56,736 bases of DNA from a bacterium (Candidatus Blackallbacteria) CG13_big_fil_rev_8_21_14_2_50_49_14 (lineage in GTDB: Bacteria; Cyanobacteriota; Sericytochromatia; UBA7694), in assembly GCA_002783405.1 (NCBI GenBank), contig PFGG01000025.1, forward strand, positions 1 to 56,736. Reading direction: 5' to 3'. The notes under the pieces were generated by a model. That model saw only the letters and a program-made list of their open reading frames with translations. It was not told the origin of the DNA and ran no database searches. Positions 36,343 through 44,895 of this stretch are shown piece after piece. Positions within the stretch are counted from its first letter, which is position 1, and the number at the start of each line of letters is the position of its first letter. Both the position numbers and the translations under genes were made by a program.

Positions 36343-37203
36343 ATGCAAAAAGCAATATTGACCTGTGCCTTAACGGGGGTTTTGACCGATCCCCATCGCC
36401 ATGCCGTACCCGTGACCCCTGCTGAAATGGCAGAAGCGGCTTATCAGGCCTGGAATGCAGGGGCCAGTATTGTGCATTGCCATTTTCGCGATCAAAGGCC
36501 TGGCAAAGGCGCACTCCCCACTTGGAACCCAGAAGTGGTCGCCGAAATTTGCCAGGCCATCCGTGAGCGTGTCCCTGATTTGATCTTGAATCTGTCTACT
36601 GGCATAGCCGGCCCGGATATTTCAGGGCCTTTGGCCTGTCTGGAACGGGTCAAGCCAGAGATGGCAGCCTTAAATTCGGGCTCACTGAATTATTTGAAAA
36701 CCCGTGCCGATGGGCAGTGGGCCTGGCCTCCTCTGCTTTTTGATAACCCGGTTGAGAAGGTCAAAGCTTTTCTCGATACCATGCGCTCTCTGGGAACTTT
36801 GCCAGAGTGTGAGTGCTTTGATACCGGGATTTTGCGCAGTTTGAGCATGTTTCTTGAAAATGGCATGCTCACTCCCCCTTTCAGTGTTTCCTTGGTGATG
36901 GGGGTGGCCAGTGGCATGCCCGCAGATCCCCGTTGGTTGCCACTTTTGCGCGAACTTGTGCCTGCGGATGCGCCTTGGCAGGTGATCGCGATTGGGCGTG
37001 AAGAGGTTTGGCCGATGCATCGCGCAGCTGCTGAACAGGGGGGCAATTTACGTACGGGGCTTGAAGATACCTTTTATTTGCCAGAGGGCCAAAAAACGGA
37101 TTCCAATGGCGCTTTGATTGCTGCCTTGGCCCGCGTGGCCGAAATGGCCGGTCGCTCGGTTGCCTCTCCAGCAGAAGCCCGTCAGATCTTGGGCCTATAT
37201 TAG
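36343..37203 (+). CDS. BKACE family beta-keto acid cleavage enzyme
   Basis: A 286-residue TIM-barrel enzyme of the DUF849/BKACE family. These zinc enzymes condense a beta-keto acid with acetyl-CoA and release acetoacetate and a CoA ester. Zinc ligands His45 and His47 are in VHCHFRD, and ECECFDTG matches the conserved later motif. The family includes 3-keto-5-aminohexanoate cleavage enzyme Kce, but the substrate varies widely and cannot be fixed here. It starts two bases after the barrel-protein stop, so they may be cotranscribed, although a functional link is not evident. Its TAG stop shares TTAG with the next reverse gene. Confidence 0.9.
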   Translation: MQKAILTCALTGVLTDPHRHAVPVTPAEMAEAAYQAWNAGASIVHCHFRDQRPGKGALPTWNPEVVAEICQAIRERVPDLILNLSTGIAGPDISGPLACLERVKPEMAALNSGSLNYLKTRADGQWAWPPLLFDNPVEKVKAFLDTMRSLGTLPECECFDTGILRSLSMFLENGMLTPPFSVSLVMGVASGMPADPRWLPLLRELVPADAPWQVIAIGREEVWPMHRAAAEQGGNLRTGLEDTFYLPEGQKTDSNGALIAALARVAEMAGRSVASPAEARQILGLY

Positions 37204-37358
37204 CCAATCCGACGTTCGAGGGTTTCATAGCAGCGAATGGCAGCCAGCAGGTTGTGATACCGCTCAAACTCCATATTGTTTAAAAGTACAAGGTAAATGC
37301 CCTCTTGCCAGCAGAGCATGATCGTGCCGTGACGTCCAACTTTGTTTTTCAAGCTCAT
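37200..37358 (-). CDS. Small conserved-looking 52-residue protein
   Basis: A short gene encoding 52 residues. AAGG eight bases before the ATG is a strong ribosome-binding site. The product is basic, with no signal peptide, an N-terminal KNKVGRHG patch, a hydrophobic beta-like centre and a C-terminal helix. Stop codons overlap the convergent BKACE stop. No family was recognised. The start, the strong ribosome-binding site and the helix-like C-terminus support coding. The 142-base region to the next gene is probably its promoter. Confidence 0.7.
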   Translation of the reverse strand: MSLKNKVGRHGTIMLCWQEGIYLVLLNNMEFERYHNLLAAIRCYETLERRIG

Positions 37359-37500
37359 TTGCGCAACCTTTCTAGCTTGGGATACGCTATAGAGGGATCC
37401 TTGTGGATGCCTCGCGAAGATATTTACAAAGACGTAAAGTTATTGAAAAAGTTCTTGTCTTTTTGGCAAGTTTTATAAAATAAAGGAAGTCACTGAAGCA

Positions 37501-37830
37501 ATGCCTATTTTGTATGAAGACAAAACCGTGGTGTGTGATGATCAGGCCTTGACCATCAAGCAGTATTTTTTTCCTGTGGGCAGTCGGCGTATCCTCTACA
37601 GCAGCATTAAAGGGATTCAGGACAAAGAGATGAACCTGATCAATGGCGCCTGGCGTATCTGGGGCATGGGTTTGAGCCCCCATTGGTTCCATTTGGATAC
37701 GGAACGTCCGCAGAAGAAGCGTCAGATCGTGCTGGATCTGGGGGAGTTGATCAAAGTCGTTTTGACCCCTGAAGAACATGAAACCGTCTTGGGGATTCTC
37801 GAGCGAAAAACGGGTTTGAATCCCGATTAA
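37501..37830 (+). CDS. PH-like domain hypothetical protein
   Basis: A 109-residue cytoplasmic protein. Strands such as LTIKQYFFPVGSRRILYSSIKGI, an IWGMGLSP turn and a C-terminal helix (TPEEHETVLGILERKT) suggest a bacterial PH-like domain (bPH), a small beta-barrel capped by a helix. No catalytic residues are visible. AAGGAAG lies about twelve bases before the ATG. It converges on recG, end to end with no gap. The fold call is from pattern only. Confidence 0.55.
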   Translation: MPILYEDKTVVCDDQALTIKQYFFPVGSRRILYSSIKGIQDKEMNLINGAWRIWGMGLSPHWFHLDTERPQKKRQIVLDLGELIKVVLTPEEHETVLGILERKTGLNPD

Positions 37831-40269
37831 TCACGCTTCCAGTACGCTCAAATGCCGCCTGAAAAAACGATAAAGTTCTTGCTTGAGTTGAAGATTTTCT
37901 CTGGATTTCAGTTCAGGGTCTGCCTGGAGAAGGGTTTGTGCACTGCTGCGGGCCAAGTCCAGCAGTTCACCATCTTCGGCCAGATTGGTGAGAATCAAAT
38001 CAGGCAGCCCACTTTGGCGTGTACCCAAAAATTCCCCCGGCCCGCGCAGTCGCAAATCGTGTTCGGCAATGATAAAACCGTCATTGGTTGAAACAAAGAC
38101 TTCGAGCCGCTCACGGGCAATTTGAGAAAGTTTATCTGTGACCAGCAGGCAATAGGCTTTGTCTGAGCCTCTGCCGACGCGTCCTCGCAATTGGTGCAAT
38201 TGGGCCAGCCCAAAGCGCTCGGCGTGTTCAATCACCATCACACTTGCATTGGGAACATCAACCCCGACTTCAATCACGGTGGTGGCAATCAGAATATCCA
38301 GCTCGTGTGCTGAAAAAGCACGCATGACCAGATCTTTTTCCTGGCCTTTCATTTGCCCATGCAGCAGGCCAATTCTTAAACTTGGAAAATAAGCCTGGTA
38401 AGCTTCAAATTCACTTGTTGCTGCTTTCAGTTCGGATTTCTCTGATTCTTCGACCAAGGGCAAAACCACATAGGCCTGACGACCGGCTTCAATTTCGTAA
38501 AGAATCAAATCCCAAACCCGTTGGCGCTGACTTTCTTTGACCAATTGGGTTTGAACAGGTTTGCGCCCAGGGGGAAGCTCATCGAGAATTGAAACATCGA
38601 GATCGCCATACAGAGTCAAAGCCAGCGTGCGCGGGATGGGCGTGGCTGTCATGGTCAGAATTTCAGGATTGAGACCTTTTTCTCGCAAGAGGGCGCGTTG
38701 TTTGACCCCAAAACGGTGTTGTTCATCGATAATGGCAAGCCCCAAGCGTTTAAACTCGACTCCTTCCTGAATCAAGGCATGGGTGCCAATCGCAATCTGG
38801 GCTTCTCCGCTGGCCAGACGGGCAAGCGCTTCACGGCGGGAACGGGCCCCCTGACTGCCTGTTAGCAACTCAGCCTGAACGCCTAAGGGCAGCAGCCATT
38901 CAAAGATCTTGTGGAAATGTTGTTCTGCCAGGATTTCTGTGGGGGCCATCAGGGCGGCTTGGTAATGATTCTCAACGCCCTGCAACATGGCCAGCACCGC
39001 CACAACCGTTTTGCCTGATCCGACATCTCCCTGTACCAGACGTGACATGGGTTCGCTGCGTTGTAAATCTGCGAGAATTTCCTGGTGTACGCGTTTTTGT
39101 GCCCCCGTCAGTTCAAAGGGCAGGCTTTTCAGAAAGGCTTGAGAGAGTTCGCCAGGAGGGGCAAAAACCAGCCCTGATTCATAGCGTTCCCGCTGCTTGC
39201 GTCTGAATTGCAAGCCGAGTTGGGTCAAAAGCAATTCTTGAAAGACCAGGCGTTCCCGCGCTGCCTGTAAGGATTCTTGAGAGCTTGGAAAATGAAACTC
39301 ACTCAGGGCCTGGGCATAGCCTGGCAGGGGCAGGGTTTTTAAGAGTTCTGGGGGCAGGGGCTCTGGAATTTTGGGAGCAAAGGCTTCTAAGCCCGCTTTG
39401 ATGGCGCGCCGTACCCATTTCATATTCAGGCCTTCACTGAGTGGATAGACGGGCACAATCCGTGCCAGATGAATCAGGTTTTGTTCTTCAAGGCTCTCCA
39501 ATTCCTCGCTATTTTCAAGAATCTGAAGTTCGGGCTTGTCAAGGGTCAGAGAACGGTTGTAACTGTCCCACTGCACAGTGCCACTCAGAATGATCTGCGC
39601 CCCCTCAGGAAAACGTTGTGCGGCTTGGGCCCGGATCCACTGTTGTTTGCCCTGGTGAAAAAAACTGAGAATCAGACGGCCTGTTCCATCTCTGACCACC
39701 ACTTTGACAATCGTCATTTGTTTTTTTGCGGGCGGGCTGAACAGAGAGACGGAATGAATCATGCCCCAAACCGTTACCAATTCACCTTTGCGTAAATCAC
39801 GAATTCGGGTACATTTTGAAAAATCAAGATGCTGCCGGGGATAATAGTGCAGAAGTTCGCCGACGGTTCCGATACCCACTTTGGCGAAAATTTCACCCAG
39901 TTTGGGGCCTACACCTTTTACAAACTGTACAGGCACATCCCGCCAATCTGAGGCAGCTTCTGCCTGGGCCTGGCGCTGAACCTGGGCGGCAACCACTTTG
40001 CGAATTTCACGTGGATCGCGCAGTCCCTCAAGTAGCCGTTTGCTTTCTTCAAGCATTTCACGTCTTTCGGCGACAGAGCAGAGGGGATAAAGGGTATAGA
40101 TATTCTGCAATCGGGCTAAAATTTTGGCATGCTGAGGTTGGGCTGAAAAAACAGTCAGGTGGTGCAGAATAAAATCTGCGAAGAAATACTCCCGTCCTTT
40201 GATATTTCTGTAATTCTGTTTTTCTTCAGCGCGCAGCGAACGCTCAAAAAGTTCAAACCAAACCGTCAC
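37831..40269 (-). CDS. recG: ATP-dependent DNA helicase RecG
   Basis: Branch-migrating helicase that remodels stalled forks and Holliday junctions. The protein has 812 residues, longer than E. coli RecG (693), because of an extra N-terminal helical region of about 110 residues, as in cyanobacterial types. The OB-fold wedge domain covers about 130-330. Walker A is QGDVGSGKTVVA, the DExH box is IDEQHRFG, TATPIPRTLA is motif III and the QLRGRVGRG segment is motif VI. The GTG at 40269 overlaps the upstream stop (TAGTG), so translation is coupled to the barrel-protein gene. Confidence 0.96.
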   Translation of the reverse strand: MTVWFELFERSLRAEEKQNYRNIKGREYFFADFILHHLTVFSAQPQHAKILARLQNIYTLYPLCSVAERREMLEESKRLLEGLRDPREIRKVVAAQVQRQAQAEAASDWRDVPVQFVKGVGPKLGEIFAKVGIGTVGELLHYYPRQHLDFSKCTRIRDLRKGELVTVWGMIHSVSLFSPPAKKQMTIVKVVVRDGTGRLILSFFHQGKQQWIRAQAAQRFPEGAQIILSGTVQWDSYNRSLTLDKPELQILENSEELESLEEQNLIHLARIVPVYPLSEGLNMKWVRRAIKAGLEAFAPKIPEPLPPELLKTLPLPGYAQALSEFHFPSSQESLQAARERLVFQELLLTQLGLQFRRKQRERYESGLVFAPPGELSQAFLKSLPFELTGAQKRVHQEILADLQRSEPMSRLVQGDVGSGKTVVAVLAMLQGVENHYQAALMAPTEILAEQHFHKIFEWLLPLGVQAELLTGSQGARSRREALARLASGEAQIAIGTHALIQEGVEFKRLGLAIIDEQHRFGVKQRALLREKGLNPEILTMTATPIPRTLALTLYGDLDVSILDELPPGRKPVQTQLVKESQRQRVWDLILYEIEAGRQAYVVLPLVEESEKSELKAATSEFEAYQAYFPSLRIGLLHGQMKGQEKDLVMRAFSAHELDILIATTVIEVGVDVPNASVMVIEHAERFGLAQLHQLRGRVGRGSDKAYCLLVTDKLSQIARERLEVFVSTNDGFIIAEHDLRLRGPGEFLGTRQSGLPDLILTNLAEDGELLDLARSSAQTLLQADPELKSRENLQLKQELYRFFRRHLSVLEA

Positions 40270-41126
40270 TAGAATCCCAGGGTCATATGAAGATAGGGCC
40301 CCGTCAGTCCCACATTGGGCCCACCCGGCACGGCGATAGTGTTATTGCTCTGATCATTTCTGAACAAATCTGTGGCTTGCCAGAAATTGCCAGGAACGGG
40401 GGTCCAAAGCCATCCGCCCCGCAGGCCCACTCTGAACCCCCAGTCGTCGAAAACGCGCAGCCGATAATCCAGCCCCAGGCCTGCATTGAGCACCAAAGCA
40501 ATCGCTGAAATCTGGCCCTGTCGTCCTGGGTTTTTTAGAAAACTGTCAAAATCCTGTATCTGGTTACGCTGGGTGAAATGCAAATCGAGCGTGCCCATGC
40601 CCACACCCAAGACGGGATAAATGCGCAAATCGCGGGTGGGATGGAAAATATAGCCCAGATTAAACAGACCCGCGCCCGCATATTGCCAGGTAATATAGTC
40701 TGAATTCAAAGCCGGAAGCGAAATATTGACCCAGCCTTGAAATTCAGTTAAGAGATTTGCGAAACTGAGTTGCAGTCCGCCCCCCACTGAAAACTGGTCT
40801 TGCGCAAAGGCCTGAAAGCCCTGATCGTTTAATTTTTGATTGATTGCATTCAGATCAGGGCGTTGCCAACCTCCAAGCATATAAATTGACATATCCAAAG
40901 GAAAATCAAAATCTTCACTCAGAAGCAGATCCGTATGGCTGGGGGGTGTTTCAGGTGCTGGGGGAGGATCTTCTGCTGATGGGCAGTCTGAGCCCTCACA
41001 ATTCTCAGTCTCTGTTTGCATACTGGGTGAGGCATTGGGACAGGGGGCATCTTCACAGGCCTGGCTCTGAAAGCTGGGGCTCATGATCAGCAGGGCGACG
41101 CATATTGAAAGAGAAATTTTAGGCAT
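40269..41126 (-). CDS. Outer-membrane barrel-like protein with Cys-rich linker
   Basis: A 285-residue exported protein with a signal peptide (about 1-23). A Cys/Pro/Glu linker (about 24-62) holds four Cys in QACEDAPC and NCEGSDC. The rest is beta-rich, including FSVGGGLQLSF, LFNLGYIFHP, IYPVLGVGMGTLDLHF and WGFRVGLRGGWLW, ending in Phe (LHMTLGF), consistent with an outer-membrane barrel. AGGA six bases before the ATG at 41126 decides the start. It is divergent from the glycosyltransferase-like gene. The family was not recognised. Confidence 0.7.
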   Translation of the reverse strand: MPKISLSICVALLIMSPSFQSQACEDAPCPNASPSMQTETENCEGSDCPSAEDPPPAPETPPSHTDLLLSEDFDFPLDMSIYMLGGWQRPDLNAINQKLNDQGFQAFAQDQFSVGGGLQLSFANLLTEFQGWVNISLPALNSDYITWQYAGAGLFNLGYIFHPTRDLRIYPVLGVGMGTLDLHFTQRNQIQDFDSFLKNPGRQGQISAIALVLNAGLGLDYRLRVFDDWGFRVGLRGGWLWTPVPGNFWQATDLFRNDQSNNTIAVPGGPNVGLTGPYLHMTLGF

Positions 41127-41205
41127 AATGTTCCTCATGAACTGAATAGTTCTATTGTACCCGTCTGACTGGACAGCTTGCAGCCCCCCAGATATACTTT
41201 CAGGC

Positions 41206-43017
41206 ATGAGTTTACCGGCCAAGAGCCTCTGGCACACGATTTCCGAGCATTTATCTCAGCAGAAGCCTGAATCAGCTTTTGTGGAATTGGAAAACTACCT
41301 GTTGCTTCACCCTGATGACGCCGAAGCTTGGATTCTCAAAGGGGTGCTCTGCTACCAGCGGGGAGATTTTGAACAGGCGATTGTTTGGCATGAAAGGGCG
41401 CTTGCATGTGCTCCTGAACATGCTGAAGCCTGGTTCAATCTCGGCATGCTCTATTTTTTTAAGCAGGATTGGCACAAGGCCATTGCCTTGCTGAGAAAAT
41501 GTCTGGTGTTTGAAGTTGAGCACCTGAATGCTCATTTTTATCTTTCCGCCGCCTATACGCAGCTTTGCCATTATTTTTTTGCCTCAGCACATCTTGAACG
41601 GATCTTAAAAAATGAACCTCAACATACGCAAAGCTTGATTCAATTGCCTTTTGCTCTGCATATGAGTGGTCAGATTCATAAACAGTCAGCTTTTTTGGCC
41701 CACTTGCTGGTCAAGCTCAAAACCCAGAACGTGGATTCTGTACTTCTGGAGGCTTTGCCCCTGTTTCTCGGGCAGTATTTATTGGCGCTATACGCCGACT
41801 CCCGCGTTGATGATTTGCTGCTTTTGCGCCAGATGCGTGAACTGGTTGGGGAGTGGGGGTTTGACAAGCCCCCCAAGCAAAGGCAAAACCCTCAGTTGCG
41901 AAAGTTTCAACGCGTGCGTTTGGGGTATCTTTCACGGGAATTGGGCTCTTTTTCTTCTGCTGAAACGGTTCTGCCGCTCTTCAAATACCATGACCGCACA
42001 CGTTTTGAACTCTTTGCCTATTCAGATTTGGCAGAGCAGGGTGAAAAAGTAGAGCGCTTTAAAGCCTTATTTGAAAACTGGCGTTCTGTCGCCAGTTTGA
42101 CGAACGCTGAATTGGACGCTTTGATTCGTGAAGATCAACTCGATATTCTGATTGACTTATCGGGTTTGATACACAGCACGCGACAGGCCGTGTTTGCGCT
42201 GCGTCCTGCTCCAATTCAACTGACGGGTTTGGGGTTTGGCTGGCCCACTGCCCTGCCCCATTTTGACGGGTTTTTTTGCGATCCTGTGCTGTGGCCTCCT
42301 TATACGCAAATGATTTGCCCAGAACCCTTTCTCTACCTGAGTTCTATTCTGCATTGGCAGCCTCCTGAGTCCACGCGGAGTTTGGGGCTGCCCCCCTGTG
42401 AAGCGGGCCAGCCTTTGACCCTGGGGTCTGCAAATTATTTGGCGAAACTGGGGCCAGAAGTAATTGAAACCTGGGCAAGGATTCTTCAGGAATTGCCGGA
42501 AGCACGGCTTTGTCTGAAAACTTTGGCGCTGAATGATTCCTACAGTCAGGAAATGCTCTGGCAACAGTTTGAAGTATTGGGTATTCAACGCGAAAGGATC
42601 ATTTTGTATGGGGCCCTCCAAGAGCAGGATCATCTCACCTGGTTTTATTCACAAATTGATCTGGCCCTGGATCCCTTTCCCTTTACGGGGGGCGTTACAA
42701 GCTTAGATGCCCTGTGGATGGGGGTTCCTGTACTCACGCTTTCAGACCCGCGTTTCCGTCACCGCGCTGTGGGTGCGAGTCTTATGCATCAATTGAATCT
42801 TCCCCAATTCATCGCTTTTTCGCGTCAGGAATACGTACAGAGGGCAATTGCACTCGCCAAGGATCGTGAGGGATTGAGAACATACAGGCAGACCCTCAGA
42901 GCATTGCTTGAAGCTTCCACGATCTGTGATGGGCCCCGTTTTGCACGTGAAGTTGAAGCCCATCTTTTAAACCTTTTTCAAGCCCAGACGACCTCAACAG
43001 ACCTAACAGCTATTTAA
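41206..43017 (+). CDS. SPINDLY-type TPR glycosyltransferase (GT41-like)
   Basis: A 603-residue protein joining N-terminal TPR repeats (about 1-200; WFNLGMLYFFKQDWHKAIAL is a good one) to a GT41 O-GlcNAc-transferase-like domain. Conserved marks are LGYLSRELG, DILIDLSGLIHSTR, PIQLTGLGFGWPT, CDPVLWPP and DPFPFTGGVTSLDALWMGVPVLT, the donor-binding part. In plants and animals such enzymes glycosylate or fucosylate proteins; the bacterial donor is open. The start at 41206 is used; an earlier frame to 41155 is possible. The ribosome-binding site is weak. Confidence 0.88.
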   Translation: MSLPAKSLWHTISEHLSQQKPESAFVELENYLLLHPDDAEAWILKGVLCYQRGDFEQAIVWHERALACAPEHAEAWFNLGMLYFFKQDWHKAIALLRKCLVFEVEHLNAHFYLSAAYTQLCHYFFASAHLERILKNEPQHTQSLIQLPFALHMSGQIHKQSAFLAHLLVKLKTQNVDSVLLEALPLFLGQYLLALYADSRVDDLLLLRQMRELVGEWGFDKPPKQRQNPQLRKFQRVRLGYLSRELGSFSSAETVLPLFKYHDRTRFELFAYSDLAEQGEKVERFKALFENWRSVASLTNAELDALIREDQLDILIDLSGLIHSTRQAVFALRPAPIQLTGLGFGWPTALPHFDGFFCDPVLWPPYTQMICPEPFLYLSSILHWQPPESTRSLGLPPCEAGQPLTLGSANYLAKLGPEVIETWARILQELPEARLCLKTLALNDSYSQEMLWQQFEVLGIQRERIILYGALQEQDHLTWFYSQIDLALDPFPFTGGVTSLDALWMGVPVLTLSDPRFRHRAVGASLMHQLNLPQFIAFSRQEYVQRAIALAKDREGLRTYRQTLRALLEASTICDGPRFAREVEAHLLNLFQAQTTSTDLTAI

Positions 43018-43047
43018 TAAGCTTTTAAAAAGGGCTTGCTGGAAAGA

Positions 43048-43077
43048 GATGTTTTCTTTGCTTATGATAGAAACATC
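43048..43077 (+). promoter_or_regulatory. Inverted repeat around the -10 of the DUF4258 gene
   Basis: GATGTTT (43048-43054) and AAACATC (43071-43077) flank a TATGAT -10 (43063-43068). The layout suits autoregulation by the product, as in toxin modules. Confidence 0.4.
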
Positions 43078-43114
43078 AGCATAAATCATAGTTTAAGAGA
43101 AAGGAATCACGGGT

Positions 43115-43435
43115 ATGCAAGTTTCTGTGCCGCAGGAGATCGGCCCTCAGTTTACCCGTCATGCGACTGCCCGCTTGGTTCAACGCGGGATAAAACTGGC
43201 AGATGTTGAATTTACCATGCGCCACGGCAAAAAGATCTATAAACAGGGGCTCGTTTTTTACGTCATGATTGATAAAATTGCCCGCTTACGGGGCGAGTCG
43301 GTTCGCCATCTCGTGGTTTTGGCCTCACATGAGGGCAATGTGGTCACTGTTTATAAAGAGAAAAATGCGCTGAAAAAAATCAAGCGCGCCAGCAAAATTG
43401 ATCAAAGCCTGCAATTGCAAGAGCAGGTTTCTTAA
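43115..43435 (+). CDS. DUF4258 family protein
   Basis: A 106-residue protein of the DUF4258 kind, related to small RNase-like toxins. The opening FTRHATARLVQRGIKLADVEFTM and the later LVVLASHEGNVVTVYK strands are the family pattern. Such proteins often pair with an antitoxin, but none is visible next to it. Its TAA shares TTAA with the convergent rqcH stop. The toxin role is inferred from the family only. Confidence 0.7.
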   Translation: MQVSVPQEIGPQFTRHATARLVQRGIKLADVEFTMRHGKKIYKQGLVFYVMIDKIARLRGESVRHLVVLASHEGNVVTVYKEKNALKKIKRASKIDQSLQLQEQVS

Positions 43436-44895
43436 TCCGGGTTTTTGAGCCGCTTCAATCGTTCCGGTTGAATTCTGTAGATCAGGGTGTTTTGCTTTGA
43501 AATCAAAACTTCACCTGCTTTGCTTGCTTTGATTCTGCGAAGATATTTCAGTTCTGTCCAGCTGATTTCAGCAGGGGATTCTTCTGGCTGTGAAGAATAA
43601 AAGAGCGCAAGTGCTGCTCCATCCAATAAATCTTCGCTGTCTAAACTTTGATCCTTCGGTTTAGAAATTAAGACATGGGCTCCAGGCCAATTTCGGGTGT
43701 GCAGCCAGATATCGTTGCCTTTTCCCTGTTTCAGTAAGGCTTCATTGCCTTTGTCTGTTTTTCCCACCCGAATCAGAGTTTGTTTGCTTGAAAAGAAGCT
43801 GCGCCAGAGGGAGCGGCCCTGTGCCGATTTAGCCTTCGCGAGCGGGGGGGGAAGCTTGAAAAACCAAGTCTGATGTTTTTCTTTAAACCCTTGATAGGCT
43901 TGAAGCTGTTCTGAAGGTGTCAGGCTTTCTGAGACGAGAAGACAATTTTGCCAATCCTTGAGAAGAGCTTGCAGGGTGGCTTCTTTTTCCCAATGCTTGA
44001 GGAGCTCGTTTTCGAGAAATGCTTGCCTGCGTTTTAAGCGACGGGCCTGCTTAAAGCACCGGCTCAGATTGGCTTGCAAATCCAGAGCGGGGTCTAGCTC
44101 AATTTCGATTTCTTTCAGTTCAGGGTCAAAATAATCGGGGAGCTTGACTTGGCTTGCACCGGGTTTGACTTTTCCCCAAGCCCCTTGCAGAAGTTCTGCT
44201 CTTTTTTTCCATTCTGGCCAGGATTGGCTCTCTTCTAAACCCAATTCAGCGGTTCTTATTTTTCTGTGAACTGCATTTTTTTGCTGCTCCAAGCCGCTGG
44301 CAATCTCATTTTTGAGTGTATTCAGTGCCTTTTCGGTTTTTGTCTTTTCCCAGTGGGCTTGAATCCAAGCCGAGGTTTCTCCCTGCAATTCAAGCCTTTG
44401 GAATGCTTGCGACAGAGGGGTTCTTTTTCCCTGGTAGGGAGAGGGCGGGCCATAGGGTTGACCTGTGCGCAAGGGACTTTGTCTTGAAGAATCCTGGCGC
44501 AGGCTGCCCAGTACCCGTTGCTGGGCATTCAGTAAAATCAGGTTGCGGTAGCGACCACTCATTTCTGCGATCAGAAAATACGTCTGAGAGCCTTGTTCGA
44601 TTTTGAATTCTAAAATCCGATCCTGGTTGAGGATTTGAATGCTGATGATTCGAGCCCCGTTGAGATATTTTCGCAAAAGCATGACAAAGGCTGTGGGGGG
44701 AATAGCTGCAGGTTTTTCCGAACTTAGAAAGCAGGCCACCTGGTTCTCCCATTGTTCCCAGATCCAGAAACGCGGATCTGGGGTTTCAAGGCTGATTCCA
44801 GCGACATGGGCACGAATTTTGCGGATTTTTTTAGCGCAGAGGAGATTTTGAAACTCGTTGCAAAGCTGTTCCAATTCGGCGAGTGTTGCCGTCAT
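43432..44895 (-). CDS. rqcH: Ribosome quality control factor RqcH (NFACT family)
   Basis: Binds obstructed 50S subunits carrying peptidyl-tRNA and directs alanine tailing of stalled peptides. The 487-residue protein has NFACT-N at about 1-180, a coiled-coil centre at about 180-330 and NFACT-R with the signature GKGNDIWLHTRNWPGAHVLI at about 400-430. The N-terminal domain is shorter than in Bacillus RqcH (about 570 residues), so parts are reduced. Its ATG overlaps the PLD stop in ATGA; it is the last gene of the hbd, ribD, PLD run. Together with ArfB the cell has two rescue routes. Confidence 0.9.
   Translation of the reverse strand: MTATLAELEQLCNEFQNLLCAKKIRKIRAHVAGISLETPDPRFWIWEQWENQVACFLSSEKPAAIPPTAFVMLLRKYLNGARIISIQILNQDRILEFKIEQGSQTYFLIAEMSGRYRNLILLNAQQRVLGSLRQDSSRQSPLRTGQPYGPPSPYQGKRTPLSQAFQRLELQGETSAWIQAHWEKTKTEKALNTLKNEIASGLEQQKNAVHRKIRTAELGLEESQSWPEWKKRAELLQGAWGKVKPGASQVKLPDYFDPELKEIEIELDPALDLQANLSRCFKQARRLKRRQAFLENELLKHWEKEATLQALLKDWQNCLLVSESLTPSEQLQAYQGFKEKHQTWFFKLPPPLAKAKSAQGRSLWRSFFSSKQTLIRVGKTDKGNEALLKQGKGNDIWLHTRNWPGAHVLISKPKDQSLDSEDLLDGAALALFYSSQPEESPAEISWTELKYLRRIKASKAGEVLISKQNTLIYRIQPERLKRLKNPD

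Noticed and set aside
37423-37438. TTTAC-N6-GTAAA as a third Cpx-like operator
   Set aside because: The second half is inverted relative to the first, unlike the two direct repeats upstream of the Spy-like and regulator genes.
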